This document shows positions 35,009 through 46,589 of a stretch of DNA of 64,000 bases, one piece after another. The stretch covers positions 18,497,915-18,561,914 of the forward strand of contig CAIIXF020000001.1 in assembly GCA_903813345.2 (NCBI GenBank), read 5' to 3'. This DNA comes from Owenia fusiformis. Taxonomy: Eukaryota; Annelida; Polychaeta; Sabellida; Oweniidae. Numbering within the stretch: position 1 is the first letter of the stretch; each line of letters opens with the position of its first letter. A program made the translations under genes and the position numbers. Under the pieces are notes generated by a model, which saw only the letters and a list, made by a program, of their open reading frames with translations, made no database searches and had not been told where the DNA came from.

Positions 35009-38000
35009 ATGGACAGCACAGACAGCAATCAATTACACAAAGGACATTTTAATGCAGTTGTAACATATGAGAGTGAAATGGTTAAGAACCCATCACATTC
35101 AGATACAATACAGTGTGGTATAAATTCTCCGTATTTAAACATGAGTCACACCAACTTTGATTATCAATATAGCCAGTTGAACCACTTAATCCCATCAACG
35201 ACTACAGTGTCTAATGAAGCTAAGGAAATGCCTATGCAACAATATTGGCAGCATCCACATATGAGCAATGTGATCAACTGTAGAGGGAACTCAAAGCCAG
35301 AATGTAGCATACCAGGAAATAAAATATCTGGTAGTGTAAAATCAGGAAATGCAATACCGGAAAATGCAATATCAGAAAGTGCAATACCAGAAAATGCAAT
35401 ATTAGGAAATGCAATAACAGAAAGTGCAATGCATAGAAATGGTCCATCAAACATGTATCAAGGTCACTCTGGTTTAAGAAGTGACATTTATGGCAATCAA
35501 CAGATCAATTATAAAGTTCAAACTTATGATAGAGACTATGTATCTCCTGGGATACAACAGTCTAACAAACAACATCTGACGCAATTTGGAAATGTGCCCC
35601 ATGACGAATGTCCTATTATCAAACAAGACAATGAAAGAACTCTTAATCAAGATAATTCTATGGGCATTATAAAGGCCCAACATTTAGAACACTCAAATAA
35701 TGTATCTCATTGTTATAGAAGTGACAATAAGCAACCTTCAATAACCCTGTCTCCACCATACACAGTGACATATGGGGCACACTTGGACACTAGTTTAGGA
35801 ACAAGTCGCACACCTACATCTGTGCCCACACAGGCCCCTGTTACATATACTGGCATCAAAAATGAGCCTGGTTTATTTAAACCAAAGGACTTCATTAATA
35901 GCGCACATACTTGTTATGATCCAAATGTACCAAGCTATCGTAATGAAGGGATTAATCACAATTACCTGTCAGTGAATGGACCTTACAATCATTATAGTCA
36001 TACAGGTGATACTACAAAATGGTGTGATAGCAACAAACAACCTGTTCATGAACAACATGTGATTGTTCCCAGCTTCAACCATTTTAAAATGTTACAAACA
36101 GAATCAGCTGATTTATCAAAGAAGCAAGTAACCTCTGATCTAGTGACTAAAGTTAGTCCAAGCAAAAGGAAACCTCGATCACCTGCTAAGCCAAAACCTG
36201 ATTTAAACATAGATCCTAATTTTACAATACATAGTCCATTGGCATCTTATGTACTACAAGAGGAGCATAGCAATGTTATTGTTGAACAGTTTCTGAGGTC
36301 TGAGTTTACACTGTGTGAGGCCCTCTCAAAAATAGCATTCAAACATCCAGTGGCTTACATTTATAACCCACTGAATTATGCCATAAGAACCCATGTTGAC
36401 TTCATACAGAAATATTGCACAACTGAAAAACAGATTTTGCTACTGGGAATGAATCCAGGTCCATGGGGTATGTCTCAAAATGGGGTAAGTAGATGTAAAG
36501 TTTTTAAATGTCTCCACCACAAGTGGTGACATATTGTTATTCTCCAACATTTTTTGTGGATGGTGTTCGGAGTTCAGTGGTTAGCATTGGAGTTCAGAGT
36601 CAGTTACAAATGGCAGGTGGAAACATTTTGCATGTTAATGCCTTGTTAATAAATGTAATTGTCTTACTCTTATGACGTGTATCATATATCTGTCTGTGGG
36701 TGTCCAGATTGATTGTATAACTTTATTGCTGTGATATTGGAAATTTTTCACATTTTTTGATTCCGTTTTCATTCAAAACATCTTTTAAATTTAAGCTTTG
36801 TCTGTTTAGTTAAATGGATGTAATTAGTGAAAATAAACCCTGTCTTCTAGCTAGAAATGTTCAAAAAAGAAAGGTTGCATTGCATGTTTCCACAGAACAT
36901 ATGATATTGATATCTAAGAAAGACTCTTTCTGAAATATTTCTAGGTGCCTTTTGGAGAAGGTGATATTGTAAGAGACTGGCTAAAGGTGACAGGGAGTGT
37001 TGGTAAGCCACTTAGAGAACACCCACAAAGACCTATACATGGACTAGATTCTACCAGGAAAGAGGTGTGTTAACTTAGATCATTACATGTACATGAATGT
37101 TAATACGTTTGAAATGCTAGATGATTTGCATAAAATCTCTGATAACCCCCTCCCCTCATACTCATTTTCTTACAATGTTAAGAAGGGAGAGGAGGACAAA
37201 TAAGGAAATTGCTTCACATCAGTAGTTTTTTTAAAACAAAGTCTACCAGCCATGGTATTAATATGTATCATTAGCATCGTACTTCATTTAAATGTGTTAA
37301 TGAGAACTATAATTTATAGGCCTACATGGTCTAACATTTGATGTCTGCTTGTCTAACAATTTCAAGTGGATTGTACCAGACTCTGGAAGTTAGTTTGATA
37401 TTTTCATGTCAGTGTACCAGACTCTGGAAGTTAATTTGATATTTTCATGTCAGTGTACCAGACTCTGGGAGTTAATTTGATATTTTCATTTCAGTGGTGC
37501 CAGACTCTGGAATTTGATTTGATATTTCTGTGTCAGTGGTACCAGACTCTGGAATTTAATTCTATATTTTCAGGTCAGTAGTACCAGACTCTGGCAGTTA
37601 ATTCTATATTTTCAGGTCAGTGGTACCAGACTCTGGCAGTTAATTCTATATTTTCAGGTCAGTGGTACCAGGCTCTTGCATTTTTCTATATTTTCAGCTC
37701 AGTGGTACCAGGCTCTTGCAGTTTTCTATATTTTCAGCTTAGTGGTACCAGACTCTGGCAGTTAATCCTATATATTTCATGTCAGTGGTACCAGGTTCTT
37801 ACAGTTTTCTATATTTTCAGGTCAGTGGTACCAGGTTCTTGCAGTTTTCTATATTTTCAGGTCAGTGGTACCAGGCTCTTGCAGTTTTCTATATTTTATG
37901 TCAGTGGTAATAGGCTCTTGCAGTTTTCTATATTTTCAGGTCAGTGGTACCAAGCTCCTGCAGTTTTCTATATTTTCATGTCAGTGGTACTGGGCTTTTG

Positions 38001-39211
38001 CATTTTTCTATATTTTCAGCTCAGTGGTACCAGGCTCTTGCAGTTTTCTATATTTTCAGCTCAGTGGTACTAGGCTCTTGCAGTTTTCTATATTTTCATG
38101 TCAGTGTACCAGACTCTGGGAGTTAATTTGATATTTTCATTTCAGTGGTACCAGACTCTGGAATTTAATTTGATATTTCTGTGTCAGTGGTACCAGACTC
38201 TGGAATTTAATTCTATATTTTCTGGTCAGTGGTACCAGGTTCTTACAGTTTTCTATATTTTCAGGTCAGTGGTACCAGACTCTGGCAGTTAATTCTATAT
38301 TTTCAGGTCAGTGGTACCAGGCTCTTGCATTTTTCTATATTTTCAGCTCAGTGGTACCAGGCTCTTGCAGTTTTCTATATTTTCAGCTCAGTGGTACCAG
38401 ACTCTGGCAGTTAATTCTATATATTTCATGTCAGTGGTACCAGGTTCTTACAGTTTTCTATATTTTCGTGTCAGTGGTACCAGGTTCTGGCAGTTTTCTA
38501 TATTTTCAGGTCAGTGGTACCAGGCTCTTGCAGTTTTCTATATTTTTATGTCAGTGGTACTAGGCTCTTACAGTTTTCTATATTTTCATGTCAGTGGTAC
38601 CGGGCTTTTGCATCTTTCTATATTTTCAGCTCAGTGGTACCAGGCTGATGCAGTTTTCTATATTTTCAGCTCAGTGGTACTAGGCTCTTGCAGTTTTCTA
38701 TATTTTCATGTCAGTGGTACTTGACTCTTGTAGTTTTCTATATTTTCAGGTCAGTGGTACCAGGTTCTGGCAGTTAATTTGTGAGTTATGTATCAACCCT
38801 CAAAACTTTTTTGCGAACTGCTTCGTGCACAACATGTGTCCTTTGGCTTTTATGACACATTCCGGTAAAAATGTCACACCCCCTCAGCTTGGAAAAGAAC
38901 AACTTGCTTCACTCAATGCTGCTTGCGATGAGGCAATATGCGACATCATAAGAATCCTGAATGTGAAATATGTGATAGGTGTTGGGAAATTTGCTGAGAT
39001 AAGGGTTAAAAAAGCCCTGTTGTCTAAAGGAAATATGCCAACTGGATTAAGAGTTAGTAGTATAATGCACCCAAGTCCGATTAACCCTGCAGCTAATAAA
39101 GGATGGGTCAACATAGCCAAGGGACAGCTAGAAGAAATGGGGCTGATACATATTATTACTAACGGTGCTTTGTGTGAAATGGAGCCTGCAGAAACTACAC
39201 CTGGAATTTGA
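35009..39211 (+). CDS. SMUG1: SMUG1 uracil-DNA glycosylase with a long N-terminal extension
   Basis: Three coding exons (35009-36484, 36945-37064, 38750-39211) give 685 residues; human SMUG1 is about 270. The glycosylase domain begins near residue 424 (VEQFLRSEFTLCEALSKIAF, then YIYNPLNYA). Motif A is GMNPGPWGMSQNG with catalytic Asn at about 482, followed by VPFGEGD. Exon 3 has FVHNMCPLAF and motif B, MHPSPINPAANKGW, with the conserved His at about 639. SMUG1 removes uracil and oxidised pyrimidines such as hydroxymethyluracil from DNA. The first 420 residues are Asn/Ser/His-rich, with a short internal repeat at about 112-140 (NAIPENAISESAIPENAI) and a basic KRKPRSPAKPKP patch near 385. An acceptor-like CTTCCAG at 34951-34958 suggests an upstream 5' UTR exon. 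The extension is one open frame with the domain in the same exon, so fusion is not an assembly artefact of my joins. Confidence 0.94.
37362..38790 (+). repeat. 38-42 bp minisatellite made of a splice acceptor plus exon start, SMUG1 intron 2
   Basis: About 35 head-to-tail units of the form GTCAGTGGTACCAG, then RCTCTKGCAGTTW, then TTCTATATTTTCAG. The pyrimidine-rich TATATTTTCAG followed by GTCAGTGGTACC is exactly the exon 3 acceptor and first codons (VSGTR). The last unit, at about 38735-38775, is the one used by the gene: TATTTTCAG ends at 38749 and GTCAGTGGTACCAGGTTCTGG continues into the conserved domain. Most units therefore repeat an apparently intact 3' splice site. Long open frames across the array in several phases are a product of the repeat. 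Confidence 0.95.
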
Positions 39212-39960
39212 TGAACCTTATGACTCTGTTTTGTATGGTGACTGTTGTACAATGTTCTTGGATTGTGGAGAGTGCCGGTCTGTCTGTTCCTGAGTTTGTG
39301 GAAATGGTACGTTATTTATTTTCATATTAATGGGCAAGTGTATACTGTAATATAACTTTTGGGATGAACATCTACCAGAAAAATATAATTTGATTTTTAT
39401 TTTAAATAAGGATGTTGATTTGTACCCTAATGTTTTGCCCATATGTTAATACATATCTAGTTACTGAAAATCTTGTCGGCCAGAAACATATACATGGCCC
39501 AATATGTGGCAATACCCCCTTTCCATGGCTCAATATGTGGCAATACCCCATTTCCATGGGCCTGGTTCAAGGCGTGTGTGGGTGCTTGTATGACTCTTAG
39601 CTGAGGAATCAATTGTGTTTAATTCTGAAGGTTGGTTGCTCTGTTGATTATTCCAATATTTTGGCAATAACATACCCAGAAGTTATTCTCAAGATATATC
39701 CATGGTATGTGAGATATTATATGAGCAATAATAATGTGACTTAATTGATTGTCTGGTTGAGAAACCTATGGTATAGTGCATCTTTAACAACAAGGACATC
39801 CCTAACAGAACTTTTTAATGATACCAGCCAGGATGATCAAGCCTTGTTACCAGGGCATCCCTATTTTAAGCGGACTCTTACAGATTAAGATGCTCTCAAA
39901 TGACACCGTGGCATCAGGATGTGCATATTAGATTTACAAAGTTGGAAGTATATAGAGGAT
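39212..39960. other. SMUG1 3' flank with two or three stray 31-bp satellite units
   Basis: No gene recognised. At about 39495-39560 there are units of CAATATGTGGCAATACCCC, then TTTCCATGG, the same family as the large array starting near 46590. No clear polyadenylation signal was picked. Confidence 0.6.
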
Positions 39961-40098
39961 ATCCTATGGTTTATGACTGATATGATTTTTATCCACAAAT
40001 GGATATGATATCTGCACGAGCGAATGTAGCGAGAGAGTGCAGATATCATATATCCATGAGTGGATTAAAATCGAATCACGAGTAAATCATAGGATGTT
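39960..40098. repeat. Inverted repeat with arms of about 65 bp
   Basis: TATCCTATGGTTTATGACTG, then GGATATGATATCTGCACGAG on the left mirror CTCGCTAC-adjacent GTGCAGATATCATATATCC and CGAGTAAATCATAGGATG on the right. The apex is near 40027. Probably a foldback element remnant. Confidence 0.75.
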
Positions 40099-40099
40099 C

Positions 40100-41890
40100 T
40101 TTTTATTCCATAGTTAAAGTCATCATCAGAATCGTCGGAAATTAAGTGATTTAATTCAAATTTTCCAAACGATCCGGTGATGTTGACACCTGAAGTAGCA
40201 AAAATCCATAATTCATGTCATGGCTTAAACACCGTATGCTATGGTTAAGTGAAAATTTGTCAAAAAATATCATATTTTACCACTGATTACAAAAATACCG
40301 TTTTTATTTTGACATGTTATCATATGAATATCATGCAAACTAATGGAATAAATAGTATTATGATATGTTTTGAACCATATGATACACAAGGAGATCATCT
40401 AAAACCAATATCAAATGTTTTACACCACACAAACCAACATTTGAAGCTTTCAAAAAAGCATATATGGCAACATTTGGAATCGATTGTTTGTATTATGTTA
40501 AAGGGTGACACATATCGGTTAGAAAATCGAATGCTCATATCTGGTGTTGCTCACTGTTTAGTATAAAAGGCCTGATCCCGGAATAATACAACTCAAGGGT
40601 TCATAGGATCGAGGTCATTGTGTCAACACCTCTAACTGTTATATAGCATAAGTATATAATAGATCATCACACATTTATAAAAGGGAGATTTTTGTTTTGA
40701 CAAATCAATTTCACATTTATTGGTGAAGTTTCAGGATCTTCTATTTGTGTATAATAAGGAAAAATTTCGCCGTAACATAATAGTACACAGCTTGGCATAT
40801 GAAAAAATATCCTCCAAATGAAACAAAGCAGTTCTAATACAAGAATTTATATTGGCTGTTGTACATGCATTCTTTGAACTCTCTAAATAATGTTTTCAGA
40901 ATCATAATAAACGGATTACTTTATCTCCAAGACAATTTACAAAACTCCCCTTATTTCTTCAAAATGGACTGATCCAGTTGACTCGCCTGGAACCCCCATA
41001 TTGTTTTTATACGGGAAGCTTATTGGAACTTAGCTGGTAACACTAGAATACAACAATGACATCAGTTGAAAGCTGAAATGAATTTGCACATAAGGCAACA
41101 CGATTTGATAAGTAATCGAATAAAATCACATTGTCAAGTTAAGTAGTAACATTTAAAATTAAATGTTTGTATTTTTTTAAAGGTTTCAATGATACATCAA
41201 TGACTCACCCTTTACTGTGGAAATAAGAATTCAAATATTAAGACTCTTTAACATGTAATCCAATGGGCATTGGAAATTTTTGATATCCTGAGAATGTTTG
41301 ACAACTGAAAGGTATATTGAATGTCTAAATAAGCACATATGAATAAGCACAAATGGCAACATTTGAAATCACTTGTTTATACTTTAGGTTTTTGAATATG
41401 GAATGTGCATAATTTAGATTTTATCAGTTTATGTCATACAAGGCAACATTTGAAATGAAGTTTGAACCAGAAGTAGCAAACGTGGCAATATTTAAAATTA
41501 CATGTATACATTTGTTATGTTAAAAAATAGAATAGGCTAAAGGCATAATCTATTTGCGCCAGAGGAATATATAAAATAATGTTTCAATTAGCACCATCCA
41601 TCCACAAATAGCAGTTTAGAAAACAATTTTTTATGTTCTATCAAGGTTTTATATACTCTAAAAGAACTTCATGAAAAAAGTGTATTTAATTTTATATGAA
41701 AAAGTTCTTATAATCATAATTTCAAGAAAACAAAAATCATAGGTCAAATGTAATTTTTATTTTTTGTATAGTAAGTGCAAAAACCAAATTAAACTAAAAT
41801 TTTCATGTGATACCACAGAATTTATATACATGCCCTTTAAACTTGTCAAATCATTGCTCATATTCTATTGCATGAAGCATATGATTCTTG
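40100..41890. other. Intergenic, AT-rich, no recognisable gene
   Basis: A 105-codon open frame at 40249-40566 has no recognisable domain, no acceptor/donor context and ordinary intergenic composition. Phrases such as GCAACATTTGRAATC recur loosely (40467, 41348, 41441, 41483), indicating an old degenerate repeat. Confidence 0.5.
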
Positions 41891-41895
41891 TGACT

Positions 41896-42413
41896 GACTC
41901 ACACCGGAAAAGCCTGACAATGGTAAAGTCAGATACCGTTGTCACAAATGACGGACATAACCGTCGCTTCAACTGTTTAATCACTTGGTCCTCATTTCAT
42001 GGGATTTATCCTCGCTAATTCTGTGCATGTATTAGGCTCTTGTGATGATGTTTCATATGAAATCCCAATTTCGATCAAATTTGGTCGTGAATCGCCACAA
42101 TATAGCGTCTTTGATATCGTCAATGACAATGGCATCTAAATTTGAGTAATTTAGAAAGACAATGGCATATGGTAATTACAGTGTCCGTTCTCCCGTTCTC
42201 TCATTTTATTGGTTAAATTTAAGACCTTCTTTCGATGGTAGAACATTATTAAGAGTACAGACACTTTGATTGATTGTTGTTCCAAAGGAATTTAGTCTAG
42301 GTGCTCTATTATACATACAGTTCATGACAATCTAATTGAAGTGACAGTTATGTCCGCCATTTGTGACAATGGTATCTGACTTTATCATTGTCAGGCTATT
42401 CCGGTGTGTGACT
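41896..42413. mobile_element. Inverted-repeat element, 518 bp with ends of about 85 bp
   Basis: The left end GACTCACACCGGAAAAGCCT, GACAATGGTAAAGTCAGATA and CCGTTGTCACAAATGACGGA is mirrored by the right end TCCGCCATTTGTGACAATGG, TATCTGACTTTATCATTGTC and AGGCTATTCCGGTGTGTGAC. No transposase frame lies inside, so it is non-autonomous. Confidence 0.85.
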
Positions 42414-43294
42414 AGCTTTTCAGTAACCGGAGGTAACTATCAACTAATGGGTCTGTGGGTAGAATATTGGGATACAACTCATCTCCTTGTTGTTGAAAAC
42501 AAACAATGTTTTTTCCCTCCCAAATGTGATTATACATGTTCTTAGATGGAAGGTATTTTATATCTATTCAACATATGTTCACAGAGTGGTAGAAACAACC
42601 GTAATTTTCAAAATTGGCTCCAACACGCCTAACCATCGAAAAGGTACAGTGACAAAATATACCGTAGTATTCTTTAGATGTACGATGTCACTATTTAACC
42701 GATTTGAAGCAAAGACAATGATGTAGATTTGATGTAGGTTTTAAAAAAATAATCTGAGTAATGCATTAAGATTTCATGTTTGATTTTTTGTGTATTCATT
42801 TAGGAAGACATTTAACTTTCTAATAACGTTAAAAGATTTTCGAACAGTGCTCGATTTTTTTCATAGTCAATCTACCAATATAATTGGTCGGTGGGAAAAT
42901 GTTGTGTTTTTACACATTTCCTTTGATCATTTCCTCCCCTGTCGTCTAAGAGTGTCGAAGATTTTTATGAGAATATGTTTCTTTAAACAGCACAATTATG
43001 GTCTGTTGTAATTTAAAAAATCATAAGTGTATGTTGTTAACTTGAATGTATGTTGTCCCATTGAACCTACTCAATTCACAGTTAACCCTAATGCAGACAC
43101 CGTATTTTTCATAACACTAACAGACAGGGGGATCAGATGCATTTAAAATTGAAACAGTACACTTACAGAATTACTTCAATTTGATTGAACTATTGAAACT
43201 TTCCAGATATATCATAAACGGGATTTTAAAAAGTCATATTCAATAAGCTAGTATAGATCAGTAGATCTATCTATCAATGTAATTAACACAATGC

Positions 43295-43565
43295 AGGGGC
43301 GGATCTGGGAACCAACAAGGGGGGGGCCCAAACTTGTGGTCTGAGAAAAATAACTTCCCCAAAGTGGGCCCAAATTTTGAAATTTTGAGGCCCATTTTCT
43401 TCAAAATTTGGCCTAAAATTAACAAATAAGGCCTTACAAGGTCAATTTATGACCAAAAAGGCCTACTTTTTGGGGCCTTAAAGCCTTTTTAGGCTCAAAA
43501 TTTTTTTTGGGCACAATTTTTTTTTTCTGGGCCCACCCAAGGGGGGGGGGCCCGGGCCCCTTCAA
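43295..43565. mobile_element. G/C-homopolymer repeat with GGGCGGATC end
   Basis: It begins GGGGCGGATCTGGGAACC and contains long G runs (about 43319 and 43542), with GGCCC/GGGCC blocks that can fold on themselves. A relative lies inverted at 33090-33265. Non-coding; probably an old element. Confidence 0.6.
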
Positions 43566-43827
43566 CATATTCTATTCCGAGACACTGGACGGGAGTATTG
43601 GCTGGAAGCTAACACCAAATGGGCACAAATTAACCACCACCACAACAATACTTTCATAAAATGAAAAAGCAATACTTGAACATGTTCATTAAAGATCACT
43701 TGTTACTCAGAAAAACCTTAATGAATTTGAAATGAAATCATTAAATTGTTTAATATTACGTATATCTCATGAATTTCAATTACAGCAGCAACGTACATTT
43801 GAGTTGACAATGCACATTTCTGATTTT

Positions 43828-43870
43828 TAGCTCACATGGTGAGCTTTTGCAATCGCTCACTTGTCCGTCT

Positions 43871-43901
<31 letters not shown>

Positions 43902-44911
43902 CGTCAACAATAGTGGCACGTTTTAAAACCTCTGTCGATAGGATTCCTGTTTTAAGTTATTTCTGTTCAACATCAATACAGAAAACTCCCCTATGACTCC
44001 TGGTTCAAAAGCTCGCCTTTTTTCAAAATGGCCGCCATTTTTGTCTCGCGAAATTCACTTTTGACCTATTTCCTAGCTTTACAAATAATTTCAAGTGTCC
44101 TACATTGTAAAAATCCATGTCAATGTAAAGAGTAGATGTATGAAATAATTTTGTTACGAAAAATCAGCAAAAAATTATATCCATTTTTTTTTTCAGCCAT
44201 TTTAGTTAACATTGATTTGTCCATCTGTCTCGCAAAATCCACTTTTGGACCATTTGCCTTAAACCCTCTATCAATAGGATTCCTGTTTGTTCAACATCAA
44301 TACAAAAAACTCTCCTATGACTCTTGGTTCAAAAGCTCGCCTATTTTCAAAATGGTCACCATTCTTGTCTCGCGAAATTCACTTTTGGCCCATTTCCTAG
44401 CTTTACAAATAATTTCAACATTGTAAAAAGCCATGTCACTGTAAAGAGTAGTTGTATGAAATAATTTTGTTACAAAAAATCGGCAAAATATTATATCAGT
44501 TTTTTTTATTTTCAGCCATTTTAGTTAACATTGATTCGTCCATCTGTTTCTCAGTCAGTCCAAAAAAGTGGCAAGTTTTAAACCTCTGTCAACACTTTTT
44601 AAATCCTCTGTAGACAGGATTCCCGATTTAAAATAATTTTGTTCAACATCAAAAAAGAAAAAAAACCTGTGACTCCTGCTTCAAAATCTCGCCTAATTTC
44701 AAAATGGCCACCATTTTTGTCTCGGGAAATTCACTTTTGGCCCATTTCCTAGCTTTACAAATAAGTTCAGGTGTCCTGCATTGTAAAAAGCCATGTCTTT
44801 GTAAAGAGTAGTTGTATGAAATAATTTTGTCACAAAAAATCTGCAAAAAATTATACCCGTCTTTTTTTTTCACTTTTGAGCAACACCATGTGAGCCCAGT
44901 ACCCACGGTAC
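43828..44911 (+). mobile_element. TAGCTCACATGG repeat family, full-length copy A
   Basis: It starts TAGCTCACATGGTGAGC, followed by CCGT/CTGT runs (43862-43905), and ends CCATGTGAGCCCAGTACCCA plus CGGTAC. The interior has about three tandem sub-units of roughly 320 bp, each with CTCGCCTATTTTCAAAATGG, CTCGCGAAATTCACTTTTGG and CCCATTTCCTAGCTTTACAA, then CAGCCATTTTAGTTAACATT. No transposase was seen. Confidence 0.85.
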
Positions 44912-45622
44912 TAATTTTTTTAAATTACAATAGATACTTGATAAAAGTTGGAGAACAGTCTCCTGGGCTAATAATTTATTTCATGAAAAATATAGAAATA
45001 TTACCCAAATTAAATTGTGAGTATTCAAAAGAAGACATTCAAATCTATATTATGTAAAAAAAATCAAATTTGTCCGAAGCAGGGATAATGCTCATTTTGA
45101 TTGATGAACTTCGTTCTCCAAACAGAGAATCGTCCTTTGACATCAATTTTTGACATATTGTAATGGAGATATTGAATTGAAAATTTTCTGAAATCTAGAG
45201 AATAGAGTCAAGGTACATATCCATTTACATTATCAGTTTTTCATTCGTTCCAGGCTTTGAAAATAAGAGTTGGGGTTTAACATGTAAAGCTATGAGGAAA
45301 AAGACTGGTCCTTAACTTTTTTTGAGGAGTATAGTATATCATCTCTCTAATTCTTGCCTAAAAAATCTAAAACCAGAATTCAGGTATTGTAATTCACTTT
45401 AATTCTGAGATCTTTTTGAAATATGGCTACAACAGTGTCTTCAATATTTCCTTTCCAGCACATGTAATATCATGTAAGTTGAATATGGAAGTTCTTTTTA
45501 AAGCGCATAACTACCCTAAGGACCTAGTGAACCTGGAATGAAAACCAGAATACCTATAACATCACCTGACAAAGATGAAATATTATAAGAAAGGTGAATG
45601 TCTATCATTGCCTTGGGCTATC

Positions 45623-46537
45623 TACAGGGTGTTAAAAAAAACGCAACCCAAAGAAATCGCTATATCTTGAAAAATACTGGTTCAATTATGTTCATATTTT
45701 CAGGAAAGAAAGAAGAGACTGTGTATGTATAGCTCCTGTAGATGGTTAGTTATAAAATGTGATGCCTTGGACACCTGCTCAAAAGACAGTTGTACTAGGA
45801 AAATACAAAAAACGCAGTCAGGGATGACTGCAACCGCAAAAAAACTAAATAACTTCCCAAACATAGTGTTTTGGTTGTTCAAATTTGGCACAAATCATCT
45901 TCATTCACTGTATGGTAAATCTGTTGAGTGAAATCAAAATCACTTCAGGGACTTTACAGTCATGGTCGAAATGCTTTCAAATCACAGTCAAACGCCCTGG
46001 TTCAGGCAGACTTAAGAGGCATTTTGACCATGACTGTAAAGTCCCTGGAGTGATTTTGATAAAACTTTGAGTCTCCACTCATTGAATGAGGATAATTTGT
46101 GCCAAATTTGAAGTGCCAAAACACTATGGTTAAAAAGTTATTTGGTTTTATTGCTGTGGCAGTCACCTCTGACTGCATGTTTCGTATTTTCCTTGTACAA
46201 CTGTCTTTTGGGCAGGTGTCCAAGGTATCATGTTTTACAACTAACTAACAACGGGAGCTATACATGCACAGTATCTTCTTTCTTTTCCTGGAAAAAATGA
46301 AGAAATTGAATTAGTATTTTCCAAGATATAGTGATTTTCAATTCATGTTTTAGGTATTTTCCTAGTACAACTGTCTTTTGAGCAAGTGTCCAAGACATCA
46401 TGTTCTACAACTAACTAACAACAGGAGCTATAAATACACAGTCTCTTCTTTCTTTCCTGAAAATATGAACACAATTGGATAAGTATCTTCCAAGATATAG
46501 CAATTTCTTTGGGTTGCGTTTTTTTTAACACCCTGTA
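45623..46537. mobile_element. Foldback element with TACAGGGTGTT ends, about 915 bp
   Basis: TACAGGGTGTTAAAAAAAAC plus GCAACCCAAAGAAAT at the left is mirrored by ATTTCTTTGGGTTGCG plus AACACCCTGTA at the right. The left arm runs to about 45985; its complement starts near 46020. The right side carries a second partial copy of the outer arm (46170-46270 and 46360-46460 both contain CTTGTACAACTGTCTTTTG-like text). The CAGGGTGT end is shared with several other elements here and suggests Tc1/mariner ancestry (inference). Confidence 0.82.
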
Positions 46538-46589
46538 TTATGATGAGTAACATGCAACGTGAAAACATATCGCTACCATGATAAAGTGT

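Noticed and set aside
37702-38724. Several overlapping open frames of 60-137 codons in the SMUG1 intron
   Set aside because: They run through the 38-42 bp minisatellite in more than one phase and translate the same repeat (SGTRLLQFSIF). They are a property of the array, not separate genes.
40249-40566. A 105-codon open frame between SMUG1 and the satellite
   Set aside because: No domain, no splice or promoter context, composition like the surrounding intergenic DNA.
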